Source: Sphingobacteriales bacterium
Lineage (GTDB): Bacteria > Bacteroidota > Bacteroidia > Chitinophagales > Chitinophagaceae
Length of the DNA: 64,000 nt
Direction: 5' to 3'
Assembly: GCA_016235125.1 (NCBI GenBank)
Contig: JACRLZ010000001.1
Span: 484,645-548,644, forward strand
Under the pieces are notes generated by a model. That model was not told where the DNA came from and did no database searches. It saw only the letters and a list, made by a program, of their open reading frames with translations. Shown here one piece after another: positions 43,203 through 53,472 of the stretch (within the stretch, counting starts at the first letter, position 1; each line of letters begins with the position of its first letter). The position numbers and the translations under genes were made by a program.

Positions 43203-43760
43203 TTATTTATTGGGTGCGGCTGGCGGGTTTTTCTGTGCATATTCGCCCCAGAAGGCAATTTTATTATTTTTCACCTGGAAATAAGCATGATTAACCAGTG
43301 AGTCTGTTTTGCCGGCTTTATCTGTAATAAAGTCCGTTTCCCACACCAGTACATAATCTTCATTTTTATCATTGCTGTGAACAGGCATAAATGCATCCAT
43401 CCGGATCTTAACCGCCGACATGGTAGCCCTGAATTGTTTTCCCATACTTATCAGGCTGTCACTGGTTCCCATAAACCGGCCTCCGTCATTAAAATTTACA
43501 CCCACCGAATCGGCTAACAATGACTTCATATCATCCAGCTTGTTGTCCTCCCACATTTTAATAAAATCCAAAACTAATTTTGCATGATTGGGATCTCCCA
43601 TGCTGAAATTGGAATAATCCGCTTTATAAGGATAAGTGATGTTACTCCCCTTGTCAGCATTTTCTTTTTTGTCATCACTCATCTTGTCATCTTTTTTCTT
43701 TTCGTCGTTACAGGCAAAAATGATCGCAAAGGCGAACATGGCAAATAATGTTTTTCTCAT
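43203..43760 (-). CDS. SnoaL/NTF2-like lipoprotein
   Basis: 185 residues from the ATG at 43760, because the lipoprotein signal begins there (MRKTLFAMFAFAIIFAC; Cys17). A Lys/Asp-rich linker (EKKKDDKMSDDKKENADKG) follows, then a domain with AKLVLDFIKMWEDNKLDDMKSLLADSVGVNFNDG and VLVWETDFITDKAGKTDSLVNHAYFQVKNNKI, typical of NTF2-like folds. No catalytic residues are recognised. Upstream sequence up to 43901 carries a TATGAAGTCAGA repeat and is not coding. Confidence 0.8.
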   Translation of the reverse strand: MRKTLFAMFAFAIIFACNDEKKKDDKMSDDKKENADKGSNITYPYKADYSNFSMGDPNHAKLVLDFIKMWEDNKLDDMKSLLADSVGVNFNDGGRFMGTSDSLISMGKQFRATMSAVKIRMDAFMPVHSNDKNEDYVLVWETDFITDKAGKTDSLVNHAYFQVKNNKIAFWGEYAQKNPPAAPNK

Positions 43761-43910
43761 TTTGTTTGGTTTAAGTTTAAAAAAAGTTGGGGCCAGATTT
43801 GCCAAAATTGTCTTCAGAAGGTGATAGAGGGAAACCGGTATGAAGTCAGAGGGGGCGAATAGGAAAGGAAAGTTAGGAAAGTTTACAGACCTGTCAAACA
43901 AAAAAATAAA

Positions 43911-44837
43911 TCAATAAATATTCAGCTTTTTCAGCAATATATCGGCCATTTTGTAAGAAGCCTCAAAACTGTATCCCGCAATATGCGGAGTGATGATCAC
44001 ATTGGGTTGATCAAGCAGCCAATCGAGTTGTTGCTTCTCAATAGGCGTGTAGGTATTCAGTTCCTCATTTTCCAACACATCCAATCCGGCGCCGGCGATT
44101 TTATTTTCAATCAAAGCATTTACCAGGTGCCCGATCTTCACTACTTTACCCCGGCTTGTATTCAGCAACCAGGGCTTCCTTTCAAGCGAATTAAAAAATT
44201 GTGTGTTGCCCATGTGATATGTTTCATCTGAAAGGGGCACATGAAAACTCAGTACATCCGCATAACGGCATATTTGTTCAAGGCTTGCTTCTTTGATATA
44301 ATCATGGGCAAAACCGAATTTGTATTTATCATATGCCAAAACGGTTACATCAAAGGGCTGAAGCAGTTTGGCAAAACTGCTTCCGGTATTTCCGAATCCG
44401 ATAATGCCGACAGTTCTTCCATGCAGTTCTGTTCCCCTGTTCTCATCTCTCCGCCACAATCCTTTCATGATCTCATTATTGGAAGAATGAATATGATTCA
44501 TTAATGAAAGCAACATGCCCAGCAAATGCTCAGCCACCGCATTGCGATTTCCTTCAGGACTGCTCTCACACTTTATTCCTTTACTTTCTGCATAGGCTAC
44601 ATCTATCAACTCCATGCCGCTTCCCAGCCGCCCGATCCATTTTAGTTTATCGGCTTTGTCAATCAGGTTTTTATCAATCTGAAGTCTTGTTGTAACCACA
44701 AGCCCGATGGCATCCTGAATTGCAACGCTGAGGTCATCATAGCTTATCTCGGGCAGGTAAATTGCCTGATATCCTTTTTGTCTGAGTACATCAATCATTA
44801 GCTGATGACATTTGCCTGTAATAATAACTTTCATCAT
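43911..44837 (-). CDS. D-isomer-specific 2-hydroxyacid dehydrogenase
   Basis: 308 residues. The NAD-binding motif is [29 protein letters not shown], and the family signatures [35 protein letters not shown] and [12 protein letters not shown] are clear; catalytic Arg, Glu and His are in [21 protein letters not shown] and PHIAG. It reduces a 2-keto acid or oxidises the hydroxyacid; which one (3-phosphoglycerate is possible but the C-terminal ACT domain is absent) cannot be read. Its start overlaps the stop of rsmA by four bases. Confidence 0.88.
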   Translation of the reverse strand: MMKVIITGKCHQLMIDVLRQKGYQAIYLPEISYDDLSVAIQDAIGLVVTTRLQIDKNLIDKADKLKWIGRLGSGMELIDVAYAESKGIKCESSPEGNRNAVAEHLLGMLLSLMNHIHSSNNEIMKGLWRRDENRGTELHGRTVGIIGFGNTGSSFAKLLQPFDVTVLAYDKYKFGFAHDYIKEASLEQICRYADVLSFHVPLSDETYHMGNTQFFNSLERKPWLLNTSRGKVVKIGHLVNALIENKIAGAGLDVLENEELNTYTPIEKQQLDWLLDQPNVIITPHIAGYSFEASYKMADILLKKLNIY

Positions 44838-45586
44838 TTCATGCTAAATGTAAGTGTTGCAAATTGCTCCACACTCAATTCTTCGGCCCTTTTATTAAAC
44901 AAATTATCGGTCAATATGGCTGCATCAAACAACCCTTTTACTGCATTTCGTAATGTTTTTCTGCGCTGATTGAATGCGGTTTTTACCAGCAGGAAAAAAC
45001 TCCTCTCACTTTTCATTACAGGATATTCTCTTTTCGGCAACAAACGAATTACCCCGCTTTTTACTTTTGGCGGGGGTTGAAAACACTTTTCATTCACATC
45101 AAAAAGATACTCCACTTCAAAAAAAGCCTGCAGCAGTACGCTGATCACCCCGTATGTTTTATTTCCTTCCTTTGCTGCCAGTCTTTGTGCCATTTCCTTT
45201 TGAAACATCCCGATCATGCATTCCACACTGTCTTTCCATTCGAGAATTTTAAAAATTATCTGCGATGAAATATTATATGGAAAATTACCGGCAACAGTAA
45301 ACCGGCCTTCAAATGGTTTTTCAATATCAAGAAAATTTTCCTGAACTATTTTCCCTTTTAATGCCGGATACGTATTTAAAAGATATTCTACTTTTTCTGC
45401 ATCAAGCTCTACTGCTTTGAAGTCAGTATTTTTCAGCGTAAGCAGATATTTTGTCAAAGCGCCACCCCCCGGGCCCACTTCCAGCAGTTGATTAAAAGAA
45501 TATTGCTGTAAGGCTGACACTATCTTTCTGCAAATATTTTCATCTTTCAAAAAATGCTGGCCAAGTGATTTTTTCAGGGTGTACAT
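44834..45586 (-). CDS. rsmA: 16S rRNA dimethyladenosine transferase
   Basis: 250 residues. RsmA (KsgA) dimethylates A1518 and A1519 of 16S rRNA. The signatures are [34 protein letters not shown] (SAM binding), [11 protein letters not shown] and [18 protein letters not shown] (the NxPY catalytic motif). The C-terminal [18 protein letters not shown] completes it. A -7 box TACATTTG lies five bases before the start, and the end overlaps the 2-hydroxyacid dehydrogenase gene by four bases. Confidence 0.96.
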   Translation of the reverse strand: MYTLKKSLGQHFLKDENICRKIVSALQQYSFNQLLEVGPGGGALTKYLLTLKNTDFKAVELDAEKVEYLLNTYPALKGKIVQENFLDIEKPFEGRFTVAGNFPYNISSQIIFKILEWKDSVECMIGMFQKEMAQRLAAKEGNKTYGVISVLLQAFFEVEYLFDVNEKCFQPPPKVKSGVIRLLPKREYPVMKSERSFFLLVKTAFNQRRKTLRNAVKGLFDAAILTDNLFNKRAEELSVEQFATLTFSMK

Positions 45587-45590
45587 GCTG

Positions 45591-45598
45591 CAAATGTA
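45591..45598 (-). promoter_or_regulatory. -7 box (TACATTTG) ahead of rsmA
   Basis: A perfect TAnnTTTG on the minus strand, only four bases from the start codon, so the transcript would be leaderless or nearly so. Confidence 0.45.
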
Positions 45599-45624
45599 AC
45601 AGATAGCTTTGCTACAATAAAAAA

Positions 45625-45645
45625 GCCTCCCGTTTCAGGGGAGGC
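45625..45645 (-). terminator. Terminator of the BNR-repeat T9SS gene
   Basis: GCCTCCC (45625-45631) and GGGGAGGC (45638-45645) form a strong stem; on the minus strand TTTTTT follows. It lies just behind the stop at 45695. Confidence 0.88.
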
Positions 45646-45694
45646 TATTGCAGTTACCAGCTGCAATTAATAACCAGCTACCGAGTTTAATTGT

Positions 45695-48600
45695 TTATCG
45701 CTTCAGCACTTTTATTGTAGTTCTTGTTTTATTCATATCCAGGTTCAGCAGATATATACCAGCTGATAAATCGCCGAGTTCACTTATGGTAAATGTTCCG
45801 GTGCCTGTGCCTGCCATCAGTTCTTTACTTTTAAGAAGACGGCCCTGCAAATCAAGCAAACTGACCTCTAATTTATCTGGCTGGGCTACTGTGTATCGTA
45901 CAGTAAGGGATTGATCAAATGGGTTACCCAGCACCTCAAACTTTCCTTTATTGCTTATTTTAATAAGTACGATTTCAGAAAGCAGGTAACTGCCATCCAT
46001 ATTTACTGATTTGATGCGGTAATAATAATAGGGTGAAGTATTATTAGTAATGGGGTCTGAGGCCTGATAGGTCATTTGGTCGCTGCTGTTTGCGGCAGCT
46101 ACTTCCCTGATTGTGCTGTAATGAAGTCCATCAAAACTACGCTGCACTTCATAGTGTGATAAATTACTTTCCTGCTCTACTATCCATGTCAGTTTATTAT
46201 TATTCCCGGTATTAATTCCGGTAAAGGAAATAAAATTAACCGGCAGTGTAACCATGCCATCCCATTTTGCTGCTTCAAACACACCTTTACCGTGAGTAGC
46301 AGCCCTGATTTTATTTCCCGGAGAAAATGTCAGGTCCATAACATAAGTAGCATCCCAGAAACCATCGCTGAAATCATACCAGTTAGCTCCCCGGTCGGGG
46401 CTAACATGAACACCAATATCGCTTCCTGCATATATTATTTGTGAATTGCCCGGGTCTATCAATATTGTATTAATAGGAATATCCGGAAGACTTCCTGATC
46501 TTGGGGTCCAGGTATTTCCCCCATCTCCTGTTATATATATATGAGCTGTTCCAAATCCCCCCAATGTAACAAATACACTGTCATCATTAGTTGGGCTAAC
46601 GGCAAAGTCTGTTACAATTCTGTCGGGTAACCCGGTAGAAACGGTTGAAAAGCTACTGCCTCCGTTTATACTTTTTCGTATCCTTGCCGGCGGATTATAA
46701 TACAACCCATCCGTAATCAGGTTTTGAGAAAACGGAGATACAGAAACGTAGAGTTTATCTTTGTTTGTATTGGATACGCCAATGGCTATAGCCGGTTTAT
46801 GCAGCGCTTCAATATACGATGTGCCGGGAGGAGTTCCATTACCACTGAATGTTGATCCACCATTGCTGCTTACATGAATATTATCAGAACCAACATACCA
46901 TCGGGTATTATCCGATGGCGCAACCACAACCGGTGAACAGAATGCTGTCCGGTCATCATAGCCATTAGGTATATTGCCAAGATAATCCATTACAGAAACA
47001 GAAGAGGAGGTGGAAACAGTATAGCGGTTTACCCCCCGTGTATCATTGGACAACAATAAAATATTTTCATCATCGGGTTTGAAAGAACAGGTAGTACCAT
47101 CTCCTCCGATCACTCTTTGCCATCCGGTTCCGTTGTAACGTATTACACCATTATCCTGTAGTCCGCCATAAATGATATTGGCTGATGCCTGAGATTGGGC
47201 AATGGTTGGATAGAACTGCTGAGCATATAAGCCCCCGTTACAGGACACAAAAGTCATACTGCTGATTGGTGAAGCATCTGCATTAGTTGTTCTGAAAATA
47301 CCTCCATCGGTCGCCCAATAAGCTGTGGTGGTGCTGCCCGGTACAAACTGTACATCGTGTACATCGTCATGAACATAGGATGAGCTCCCTTCCTGGCTCC
47401 CGTCAACCAAATAGCCGGAACTGGCTGATCCGGTCGCAATATTGGTTAATGTACCCGTAGTACCCGAAAGAACCAGCACATGTTTTTTCACACCATACAT
47501 AAAAATTTTTGTACTGCTACCCGGATAAGCAGTAACCCCATGGGCAAACCAGGATTGCCATTTGGCATGTGTAGAATTGCTTACAGATGACCAGGTACTG
47601 CCAAAATCATCTGAACGATATACCTCTCTTTCATTATATGTACCGTCATTATTGTTATCACCAACTCCCACACTTGCTATCAGTGTATTTGTTCCAAGTA
47701 TGGTAAAGTTTGTAGAACCCTTGTATTGAGAAGCTGTTGGAAATCCGCCGGCAGTTACCTGTGTAAATGTTGAGCCGCTGTTCGTTGACTTCCACACTCC
47801 CTTGGGATTATTGGTAACATTTCCGGCTGCAATTACAATCTGTGTGACATCTGATGGATTAATAACAATATCCGAGCAGTAAGTGCCCGTCCAGATCTTT
47901 GTCCAGGTAACACCAGAATCCGTGGATTTATATAATCCATCTGTAGCACAGGCAAACACAGTACCGGAAATAGTGGGATGAAATTTTATTTTTTGAATTC
48001 CAAATAAATCAGATTGGGTCTTGATAAGTACCTGCGACCATGTTTGTCCTGCGTTGGCACTTCGTAAAATTCCAACACCATAGGTGCCTCTTGCCTTCCA
48101 TGCATTGCGGCCGATATTACTTACCTGGTCAGATGAATAAGGGGAGCTGCTGTAGTTTTCCATCCTGTACACTTCTCCCGTACCGGCTAATATGATATTT
48201 GTATCAGTGGGATGATAGACTATACTGGAAACTCCCAATACCTGAAATCCCGTTTCTACATGCTGCCATGCAGAAGCGCCGATACCCGAAACATATGTTT
48301 TCCAGATTCCGCCGCCGGCACTTCCCGCAAATATTGTTCTCTGGCCGCCAGCATTCAACTGAGAATTGATGGCCAGGCAAAGCATACGTCCGCCAAAAGC
48401 CTTGGGACCCACATGTGTCCAGTTTCCCATTCCTTCAATTCTGGAATGGCTTTGGCCATACGGTCTGTTCTTTTTAAATTCCCGATATTCATGCCAGGCA
48501 TTCTGGTACTTACCTGTCAAATTACTTGCATCCGGGTATCCTTTTGTTTGAAACCAGGTTGATAATTGTTTGTCGGCTCCATTTTCTTCTTCCTCCTCAT

Positions 48601-48718
48601 TTTCAATTTCTGTTTCTTTTTCTCCCCTGTATTTTTCAGATGAACAGGATGAAACTATCGTTAAAGAATAAAATGCGAGACCCGCAAAAAGGGTAAAACA
48701 TAAGAATTTGTTTTTCAT
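45695..48718 (-). CDS. Secreted BNR/sortilin-like repeat protein with T9SS sorting domain
   Basis: 1007 residues. The signal region MKNKFLCFTLFAGLAFYSLTIVSSC carries a lipobox-like SSC, and the C-terminal 80 residues (FEVLGNPFDQSLTVRYTV to IYLLNLDMNKTRTTIKVLKR) form a T9SS type A sorting domain. In between, VPS10/BNR-type repeats are clear from SxDxGxTW boxes: SANAGQTWSQV, STDSGVTWTKIW, STNSGSTFTQV, SDDFGSTWSSV, TGDGGNTWTPR and SPDRGANWYDF. A fibronectin-like segment (VTLPVNFISFTGINTGNN to LIKISNKGK) precedes the sorting domain. The repeats suggest a seven- to ten-bladed propeller that binds or cuts polysaccharide or protein. Having both a lipobox and a T9SS signal is odd. A strong terminator ends the gene. 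Confidence 0.92.
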   Translation of the reverse strand: MKNKFLCFTLFAGLAFYSLTIVSSCSSEKYRGEKETEIENEEEEENGADKQLSTWFQTKGYPDASNLTGKYQNAWHEYREFKKNRPYGQSHSRIEGMGNWTHVGPKAFGGRMLCLAINSQLNAGGQRTIFAGSAGGGIWKTYVSGIGASAWQHVETGFQVLGVSSIVYHPTDTNIILAGTGEVYRMENYSSSPYSSDQVSNIGRNAWKARGTYGVGILRSANAGQTWSQVLIKTQSDLFGIQKIKFHPTISGTVFACATDGLYKSTDSGVTWTKIWTGTYCSDIVINPSDVTQIVIAAGNVTNNPKGVWKSTNSGSTFTQVTAGGFPTASQYKGSTNFTILGTNTLIASVGVGDNNNDGTYNEREVYRSDDFGSTWSSVSNSTHAKWQSWFAHGVTAYPGSSTKIFMYGVKKHVLVLSGTTGTLTNIATGSASSGYLVDGSQEGSSSYVHDDVHDVQFVPGSTTTAYWATDGGIFRTTNADASPISSMTFVSCNGGLYAQQFYPTIAQSQASANIIYGGLQDNGVIRYNGTGWQRVIGGDGTTCSFKPDDENILLLSNDTRGVNRYTVSTSSSVSVMDYLGNIPNGYDDRTAFCSPVVVAPSDNTRWYVGSDNIHVSSNGGSTFSGNGTPPGTSYIEALHKPAIAIGVSNTNKDKLYVSVSPFSQNLITDGLYYNPPARIRKSINGGSSFSTVSTGLPDRIVTDFAVSPTNDDSVFVTLGGFGTAHIYITGDGGNTWTPRSGSLPDIPINTILIDPGNSQIIYAGSDIGVHVSPDRGANWYDFSDGFWDATYVMDLTFSPGNKIRAATHGKGVFEAAKWDGMVTLPVNFISFTGINTGNNNKLTWIVEQESNLSHYEVQRSFDGLHYSTIREVAAANSSDQMTYQASDPITNNTSPYYYYRIKSVNMDGSYLLSEIVLIKISNKGKFEVLGNPFDQSLTVRYTVAQPDKLEVSLLDLQGRLLKSKELMAGTGTGTFTISELGDLSAGIYLLNLDMNKTRTTIKVLKR

Positions 48719-48812
48719 ACTTGGATTTTAGCAGTGGTTATTATTGGATCAATTGCCGCTGAACAGGTTTCTTTCTCATTCAGCTGGTTATTCTTCTAAT
48801 GTGCTACAAAAT

Positions 48813-51392
48813 TTATCGGTTTATAATAAGTTTTTGGCTTACCCGGGACTGGCCGGAAATGATTTGAACGATATACGTTCCTTCCGGAATCTTATCAAGG
48901 TTATTCAGATGTAACGAATTACCTCCCTCTGCAAGTGAAAATTTTTCGGTTCTTATTTTTCTTCCCATCGCATCATAAATAATCACTTGTGCCTCAGATC
49001 TGCGATCACTGCTCATATAAACTGTAACAGTACTGCGGGCAGGATTGGGTATCAATGATACCTGTTCAATCTGATCTTTGATTGTAATACTTCTTGATTC
49101 ACTATAATGGTATAGATCGCCGTTATCTATTATTTTCAGACGATAAAATGATTTTCCTTTTAACGCCTGCAGGTCGTTGAGTAAGTAATTATTCTCCTCC
49201 GACCGGTGATTCCCTTTTGCTTTTACAAAACCGATTGCAGACCAGCTAAGGCCATCCGGGCTTCTTTCTATTTGATAGCCTGAGAGATTTTCTTCTGCTG
49301 TCGTTAGCCAGTTTAATCTCGCTGTAGAATTATTTACAGCTTTTGCATTAAAAGAAAGAAGATTGGCTGAAAGAGGATAATCATCCACCAGTACTCTGTA
49401 ATCTTCAGTTTCTCCGTCATTAAAGTATCCTGTAGCGCTGGCAGTAGTCATTCCATTGGTTGCCGAAGTAAGCCTGATTCTTAAATAAGTATAGGAACCG
49501 TTTGTGATGGGTGATGATATGCTGGGCCAATACAAATAAAAAGACTGCATCCCGCTTGATGTACTCACCGTAATTGGCGAAACAGCTTCACTGGCATCAA
49601 AGACACCGTTTCCGTTATAATCAAACCATGCACACAAGGTAGCATTGGTACCGGTGTTATTATATACCTGCACCTGTACAAGGTAGTTACCAGAACCTGG
49701 ATCAAATACCGGTACATAGGCAAGACCGTCCTCATCTGCCCCGTCACCCGATGCATCAGTGGAAGTGCTCTTACTCCATTCCCAATCATAAGTTGCACCT
49801 ATGCGGATAGCTGTATCCTTTTCATTCAGCGCCGGGGATAATGCTACCGGGTCGTAAGTAGATGGCGCATCGCCAAAATCAGCTTTGGGTCTGAAAGCTT
49901 CCGCAGCATCGCCGGCAGGTCCAACCCATGAAGTGGAGCGGGGAGCGCTGAATATTGTTTGTTTGCCAGTTACTGTATTTGAAACCGTGCCATTATAAAC
50001 TCCTATTTCATTTGCTACCCAATAAACTGTTCCGTTCCAACTCTGTGCTGCCTGCTTGGGTATATTGGCCGAACTGCCCGGAACCACTGTAGTAGTGGTA
50101 ACATTGGTCTGCATATCAACATGCGAATATCTTCCGTTGCCTAATGAGGTGGATGAATTATAGGTATATAACGTACCGTCTTTCATCACAAAATCGGCAT
50201 AGTCGTGAATATTATTTGTACCGTTATCAACAGGAGTGGCCCAAACCTGGGAAGTGCTGACAGGTGTTAAAGAATCGCTTCCGAAATCTATCCTCCAGAT
50301 AGCTGTTTCCCTGGCTGAGTTTCTGGTTCCTGAAAGAAAATAAGCTTCTACTCCCATAAATAATGAGCCATTATAAAAACAGGCTCCCCCGGATTCAAGC
50401 CCTGAATTGTAAGTGGGCATATAAAAAGGTGAGGTCTTTACATCGCTTATGAGAGTAGAAATTGTTTCTGTATTTAAATCATATTTCTTAATGTGCCTGA
50501 TTGAGTCAGGTGTCCCGGGAGGTGTACATCTTTCCAGCCCGTCAACGGAATAATATATTATTTTTTTATAGGGGTCATAAGCAAGATTGTTGATCTCCCT
50601 CACTCTTGGATCGCTGTCTGTAAATAGTGACACAGCCCTTCCTGTAGCCGGGTCAAGCATGAAAATGGTATTCAGATCATGCACAACCAGCACATAAGCA
50701 GGTTGACCCGTAAATGGCTGTGATATGGTATAATAGTTAGTGAGAAATCCTCTGTATACGCAAGCCTGCATATCTGAAATCCAAAAATTTCCGGCTGTTC
50801 CGCCAAACACCAGGGTAAGTGATGTAAGCGGACCAGCCACGGCAATATTCAGCGTTGCCACATTTACATTGTTTGCCTGGCTTGAGGCAGCCCCTGTGCC
50901 AATATTTCCTGCAATTATTACATTTCCTCCGGAGGGCTTGGTAAGCGTAACAACTCTGGGCGTTACTCCTTCAAAAGCTGTGACGGTAACGCTTTGAGAA
51001 GCGTCAAGATCATAAATTGATAATTGTAAATTGGAAACTGCCGTATCAAATGTGAATGTAATTGTGCCATTACCAGTAAAACTTGCATCGGCACCTGTGC
51101 CAAAAGAACCGGATTCGCCTGTATGAGTAGTGTTTTCACCCAAAATCCCGGACGATGGATAATTCGTGGTGAATACTACCCTGTTGGTACCAATGGCAAA
51201 TCGCTGGGTTTGCACCATATTTGCCACTAAAGCAGGAGTATTGATATAAGTGGCATAGTTAGCATTCGATTGTGTTGAAATGAAATCAAGATTATCCCAG
51301 TTCACATTTGCATTGGTGCATTGAGAAAAAGATAAATGGCTGCTGAAAGCTAGCACAAAGAAAAATGGTACGCTGATTAGTCTTTTTAACAT
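48813..51392 (-). CDS. Secreted protein with GEVED-type domain and T9SS sorting domain
   Basis: 859 residues with a signal peptide (MLKRLISVPFFFVLAFSSHLSFS). The first 200 residues are a beta-rich, possibly carbohydrate-binding module (FTFDTAVSNLQLSIYDLDAS). The middle is a propeller-like stretch with repeated 'Y-D-xxK-I' motifs (LAYDPYKKIIYYSVDGLERC, VYWVANEIGVYNG). Then FGDAPSTYDPV and DADEDGL-like DGADEDGLAYVPVFDPGSGNYLVQVQVY mark a GEVED domain with possible Ca2+-binding Asp. The last 80 residues, VSLIPNPARSTVTVYMSS to GTYIVQIISGQSRVSQKLIINR, are a T9SS type A sorting domain. The function is unknown; surface attachment or adhesion is likely. Confidence 0.9.
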   Translation of the reverse strand: MLKRLISVPFFFVLAFSSHLSFSQCTNANVNWDNLDFISTQSNANYATYINTPALVANMVQTQRFAIGTNRVVFTTNYPSSGILGENTTHTGESGSFGTGADASFTGNGTITFTFDTAVSNLQLSIYDLDASQSVTVTAFEGVTPRVVTLTKPSGGNVIIAGNIGTGAASSQANNVNVATLNIAVAGPLTSLTLVFGGTAGNFWISDMQACVYRGFLTNYYTISQPFTGQPAYVLVVHDLNTIFMLDPATGRAVSLFTDSDPRVREINNLAYDPYKKIIYYSVDGLERCTPPGTPDSIRHIKKYDLNTETISTLISDVKTSPFYMPTYNSGLESGGACFYNGSLFMGVEAYFLSGTRNSARETAIWRIDFGSDSLTPVSTSQVWATPVDNGTNNIHDYADFVMKDGTLYTYNSSTSLGNGRYSHVDMQTNVTTTTVVPGSSANIPKQAAQSWNGTVYWVANEIGVYNGTVSNTVTGKQTIFSAPRSTSWVGPAGDAAEAFRPKADFGDAPSTYDPVALSPALNEKDTAIRIGATYDWEWSKSTSTDASGDGADEDGLAYVPVFDPGSGNYLVQVQVYNNTGTNATLCAWFDYNGNGVFDASEAVSPITVSTSSGMQSFYLYWPSISSPITNGSYTYLRIRLTSATNGMTTASATGYFNDGETEDYRVLVDDYPLSANLLSFNAKAVNNSTARLNWLTTAEENLSGYQIERSPDGLSWSAIGFVKAKGNHRSEENNYLLNDLQALKGKSFYRLKIIDNGDLYHYSESRSITIKDQIEQVSLIPNPARSTVTVYMSSDRRSEAQVIIYDAMGRKIRTEKFSLAEGGNSLHLNNLDKIPEGTYIVQIISGQSRVSQKLIINR

Positions 51393-51507
51393 CGGATAGG
51401 ATTTATCTCTTCACGGTACGGATCTTATTTGAATTATTTTAAGTGTTTGTCTTTATTATTCCGGATAAAGAAAATAAAGATGGATGATAAATACACTTAA
51501 GGTTTTT

Positions 51508-51587
51508 CGGGTACTAAAGTGAGAGTTTTTACTTAGATATACAACCGTATCGTAAAGTTTCAGACGCAAAACGGGTACTAATACCCG
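51508..51587. promoter_or_regulatory. Duplicated CGGGTACTA motif, second copy palindromic
   Basis: CGGGTACTA occurs at 51508-51516 and 51572-51580; the second copy is part of the perfect palindrome CGGGTA-CTAA-TACCCG (51572-51587). Both lie between pdxA and the divergent T9SS gene. A 10-mer from it, GTACTAATAC, also occurs on the minus strand at 11425-11434. Confidence 0.5.
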
Positions 51588-51680
51588 GTACAGTCGTAAA
51601 GAATACAACAGGTAAATGTGACTATTCCCTGAAAAACTCACCGGCCGGAAAATCACTATTTTTACCTCAATATTTTTAAC

Positions 51681-52766
51681 ATGAGCATAGCCAAACCTGT
51701 TATTGGAATAACCTGCGGCGACCTGAACGGCGCCGGTATTGAGATCATTATTAAAACATTTTCCGATAACCGTATCCTTGAACAATGTACCCCTGTCATC
51801 TTTGCTTCAAACAAATTGATCAATTTTTACAGGAAATCAATCCCGGATATAAACTTCAATTACCAGAGTACAAGAGACTTTAACCGGATCAATGCAAGAC
51901 AGGTAAATCTTTTTACCTGCTGGGAAGAAGAAGTACAGATCAATCCCGGGCAATTGAGCGAAGTAGCAGGAAAATATGCGGCCCTTTCTTTGCAAACAGC
52001 TGTTGCAGCGCTTAAGCAAAAACAAATTGATGGGCTGGTAACGGCCCCCATTCATAAAAAAAATATCCAGTCACCTGAATTCACATTTACCGGGCATACC
52101 CCTTATTTAAAAAATATTTTCGGTGTAAATGATGTGGTGATGATGCTTTGTGCCGGGAATTTCCGGGTGGGGCTTGTAACCGAACATGTGCCGGTAAATG
52201 AAATTGCCAAAAACATCAGCAAAGAAAAAATTCTCAGCAAACTCAATATTATTTATCAGTCTCTTCAAAAAGATTTTGGCATTGATAAACCCCGGATTGC
52301 TGTACTGGGACTCAATCCTCATGCAGGTGATGAAGGATTAATTGGCAACGAAGAAGAAACCGTCATCAAACCGGCGATCAAAGAAGCCAGGAATAATAAT
52401 ATGCTGGTGCTGGGACCTTACAGCTCCGACGCTTTCTTTGCACGTCGCAGTTTCGAACGGTTCGATGCGGTATTGGCCATGTATCATGACCAGGGCCTGA
52501 TCCCATTCAAGACCCTGGCAATTGGTGAAGGGGTGAATTACACAGCCGGACTTCAGGCAGTAAGAACGTCTCCCGACCATGGAGTGGCTTTTGATATTGC
52601 CGGAAAAGGGAAAGCTGATAACTCTTCATTTGTTGCAGCGCTGTTCGAATGTATTGATATTATCAACAGGAGAAGGGAATACGAAGAGAACAGAAAAAAT
52701 CCGTTGAGAAAAATCACCCCGGCCATCCTGGCCAATGCAGAAGATGAAAAAATTGATGAGAGCTGA
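51681..52766 (+). CDS. pdxA: 4-hydroxythreonine-4-phosphate dehydrogenase
   Basis: 361 residues. PdxA oxidises 4-phosphohydroxy-L-threonine in the DXP-dependent pyridoxal phosphate route. Landmarks are IGITCGDLNGAGIEII at the N-terminus, VTAPIHKKNIQSPEFTFTGHTPYL (metal/substrate site), LGLNPHAGDEGLIGNEEETVI and VLAMYHDQGLIPFKTLAIGEGVNYTAGL, RTSPDHGVAFDIAGKG. The C-terminus has a short charged tail. No pdxJ is adjacent. It is divergent from a T9SS gene. Confidence 0.95.
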   Translation: MSIAKPVIGITCGDLNGAGIEIIIKTFSDNRILEQCTPVIFASNKLINFYRKSIPDINFNYQSTRDFNRINARQVNLFTCWEEEVQINPGQLSEVAGKYAALSLQTAVAALKQKQIDGLVTAPIHKKNIQSPEFTFTGHTPYLKNIFGVNDVVMMLCAGNFRVGLVTEHVPVNEIAKNISKEKILSKLNIIYQSLQKDFGIDKPRIAVLGLNPHAGDEGLIGNEEETVIKPAIKEARNNNMLVLGPYSSDAFFARRSFERFDAVLAMYHDQGLIPFKTLAIGEGVNYTAGLQAVRTSPDHGVAFDIAGKGKADNSSFVAALFECIDIINRRREYEENRKNPLRKITPAILANAEDEKIDES

Positions 52767-52770
52767 GTGA

Positions 52771-53463
52771 TCATTGAAAAACCGAATCCGGCACGCCTTT
52801 ATTGATCACATAGCCTGAATAGTTTATTTCAACTTTCCCCTTTTTATTTTTTGCTTCATCAGCATTCTCCTTATCTGTGTCATTGTCATAGTCAATCGTT
52901 ACCCCTTTGGGTAATTTATATTCCCTTGTGTTGAATGTAAGCTCTACCTTATCGGGCAAACCATAAGAAGCATAATTCTTATACGTCATCACTAACTCAT
53001 AAGTACCGTTTTCTTTTGTGCTGATTACTGACTTTAGCGCCAGCATTTGTTTTTCGTCGATATACAATGTAGCACGGGTGATATTCTCTTCATCACTCAA
53101 TGGAAATATTTTAACCACTTTGCAAACCGTTCCATTGATTTTTTCCATGCCCCCGGCAATCGCTTCATAATTGTTCAGGCCAAGCACATTATTCATATTT
53201 ACATTTACCGATCCTTTGGGAATAAAAGAAATACCACTTTCATTTTTGATTTTCAGCTTATCGGGTTTTTTATAATAAATTTTAACAGTGGCGACCGGGG
53301 CCTTAATGAAAAGCACATTCGTTTTCAGCTTGCCCGTGGCTGTGTAATCATTTACCTGGTCGTATTTCGCTTTCACTTTCTGTAAAAGATCTTTCACATC
53401 CTGTGCTTTTAATGAGACAGAAAGAAATACAATGCTCAATAAGGATAAGAAATATTTTTTCAT
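52771..53463 (-). CDS. LolA-like outer-membrane lipoprotein carrier family protein
   Basis: 230 residues with a signal peptide (MKKYFLSLLSIVFLSVSLKAQ). The LolA-type fold is suggested by DLLQKVKAKYDQVNDYTATGKLKTNVLF, VKIYYKKPDKLKIKNESGISFIPKG, CKVVKIFPLSDEENITRATLYIDEKQMLALKSVIS and GTYELVMTYKNYASYGLPDKVELTFN. Such proteins carry lipoproteins or lipids through the periplasm. It is the third gene of an ABC exporter operon (9 bases after the permease), which suggests that it accepts what the exporter delivers. Confidence 0.8.
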   Translation of the reverse strand: MKKYFLSLLSIVFLSVSLKAQDVKDLLQKVKAKYDQVNDYTATGKLKTNVLFIKAPVATVKIYYKKPDKLKIKNESGISFIPKGSVNVNMNNVLGLNNYEAIAGGMEKINGTVCKVVKIFPLSDEENITRATLYIDEKQMLALKSVISTKENGTYELVMTYKNYASYGLPDKVELTFNTREYKLPKGVTIDYDNDTDKENADEAKNKKGKVEINYSGYVINKGVPDSVFQ

Positions 53464-53472
53464 ACCGCTCCG

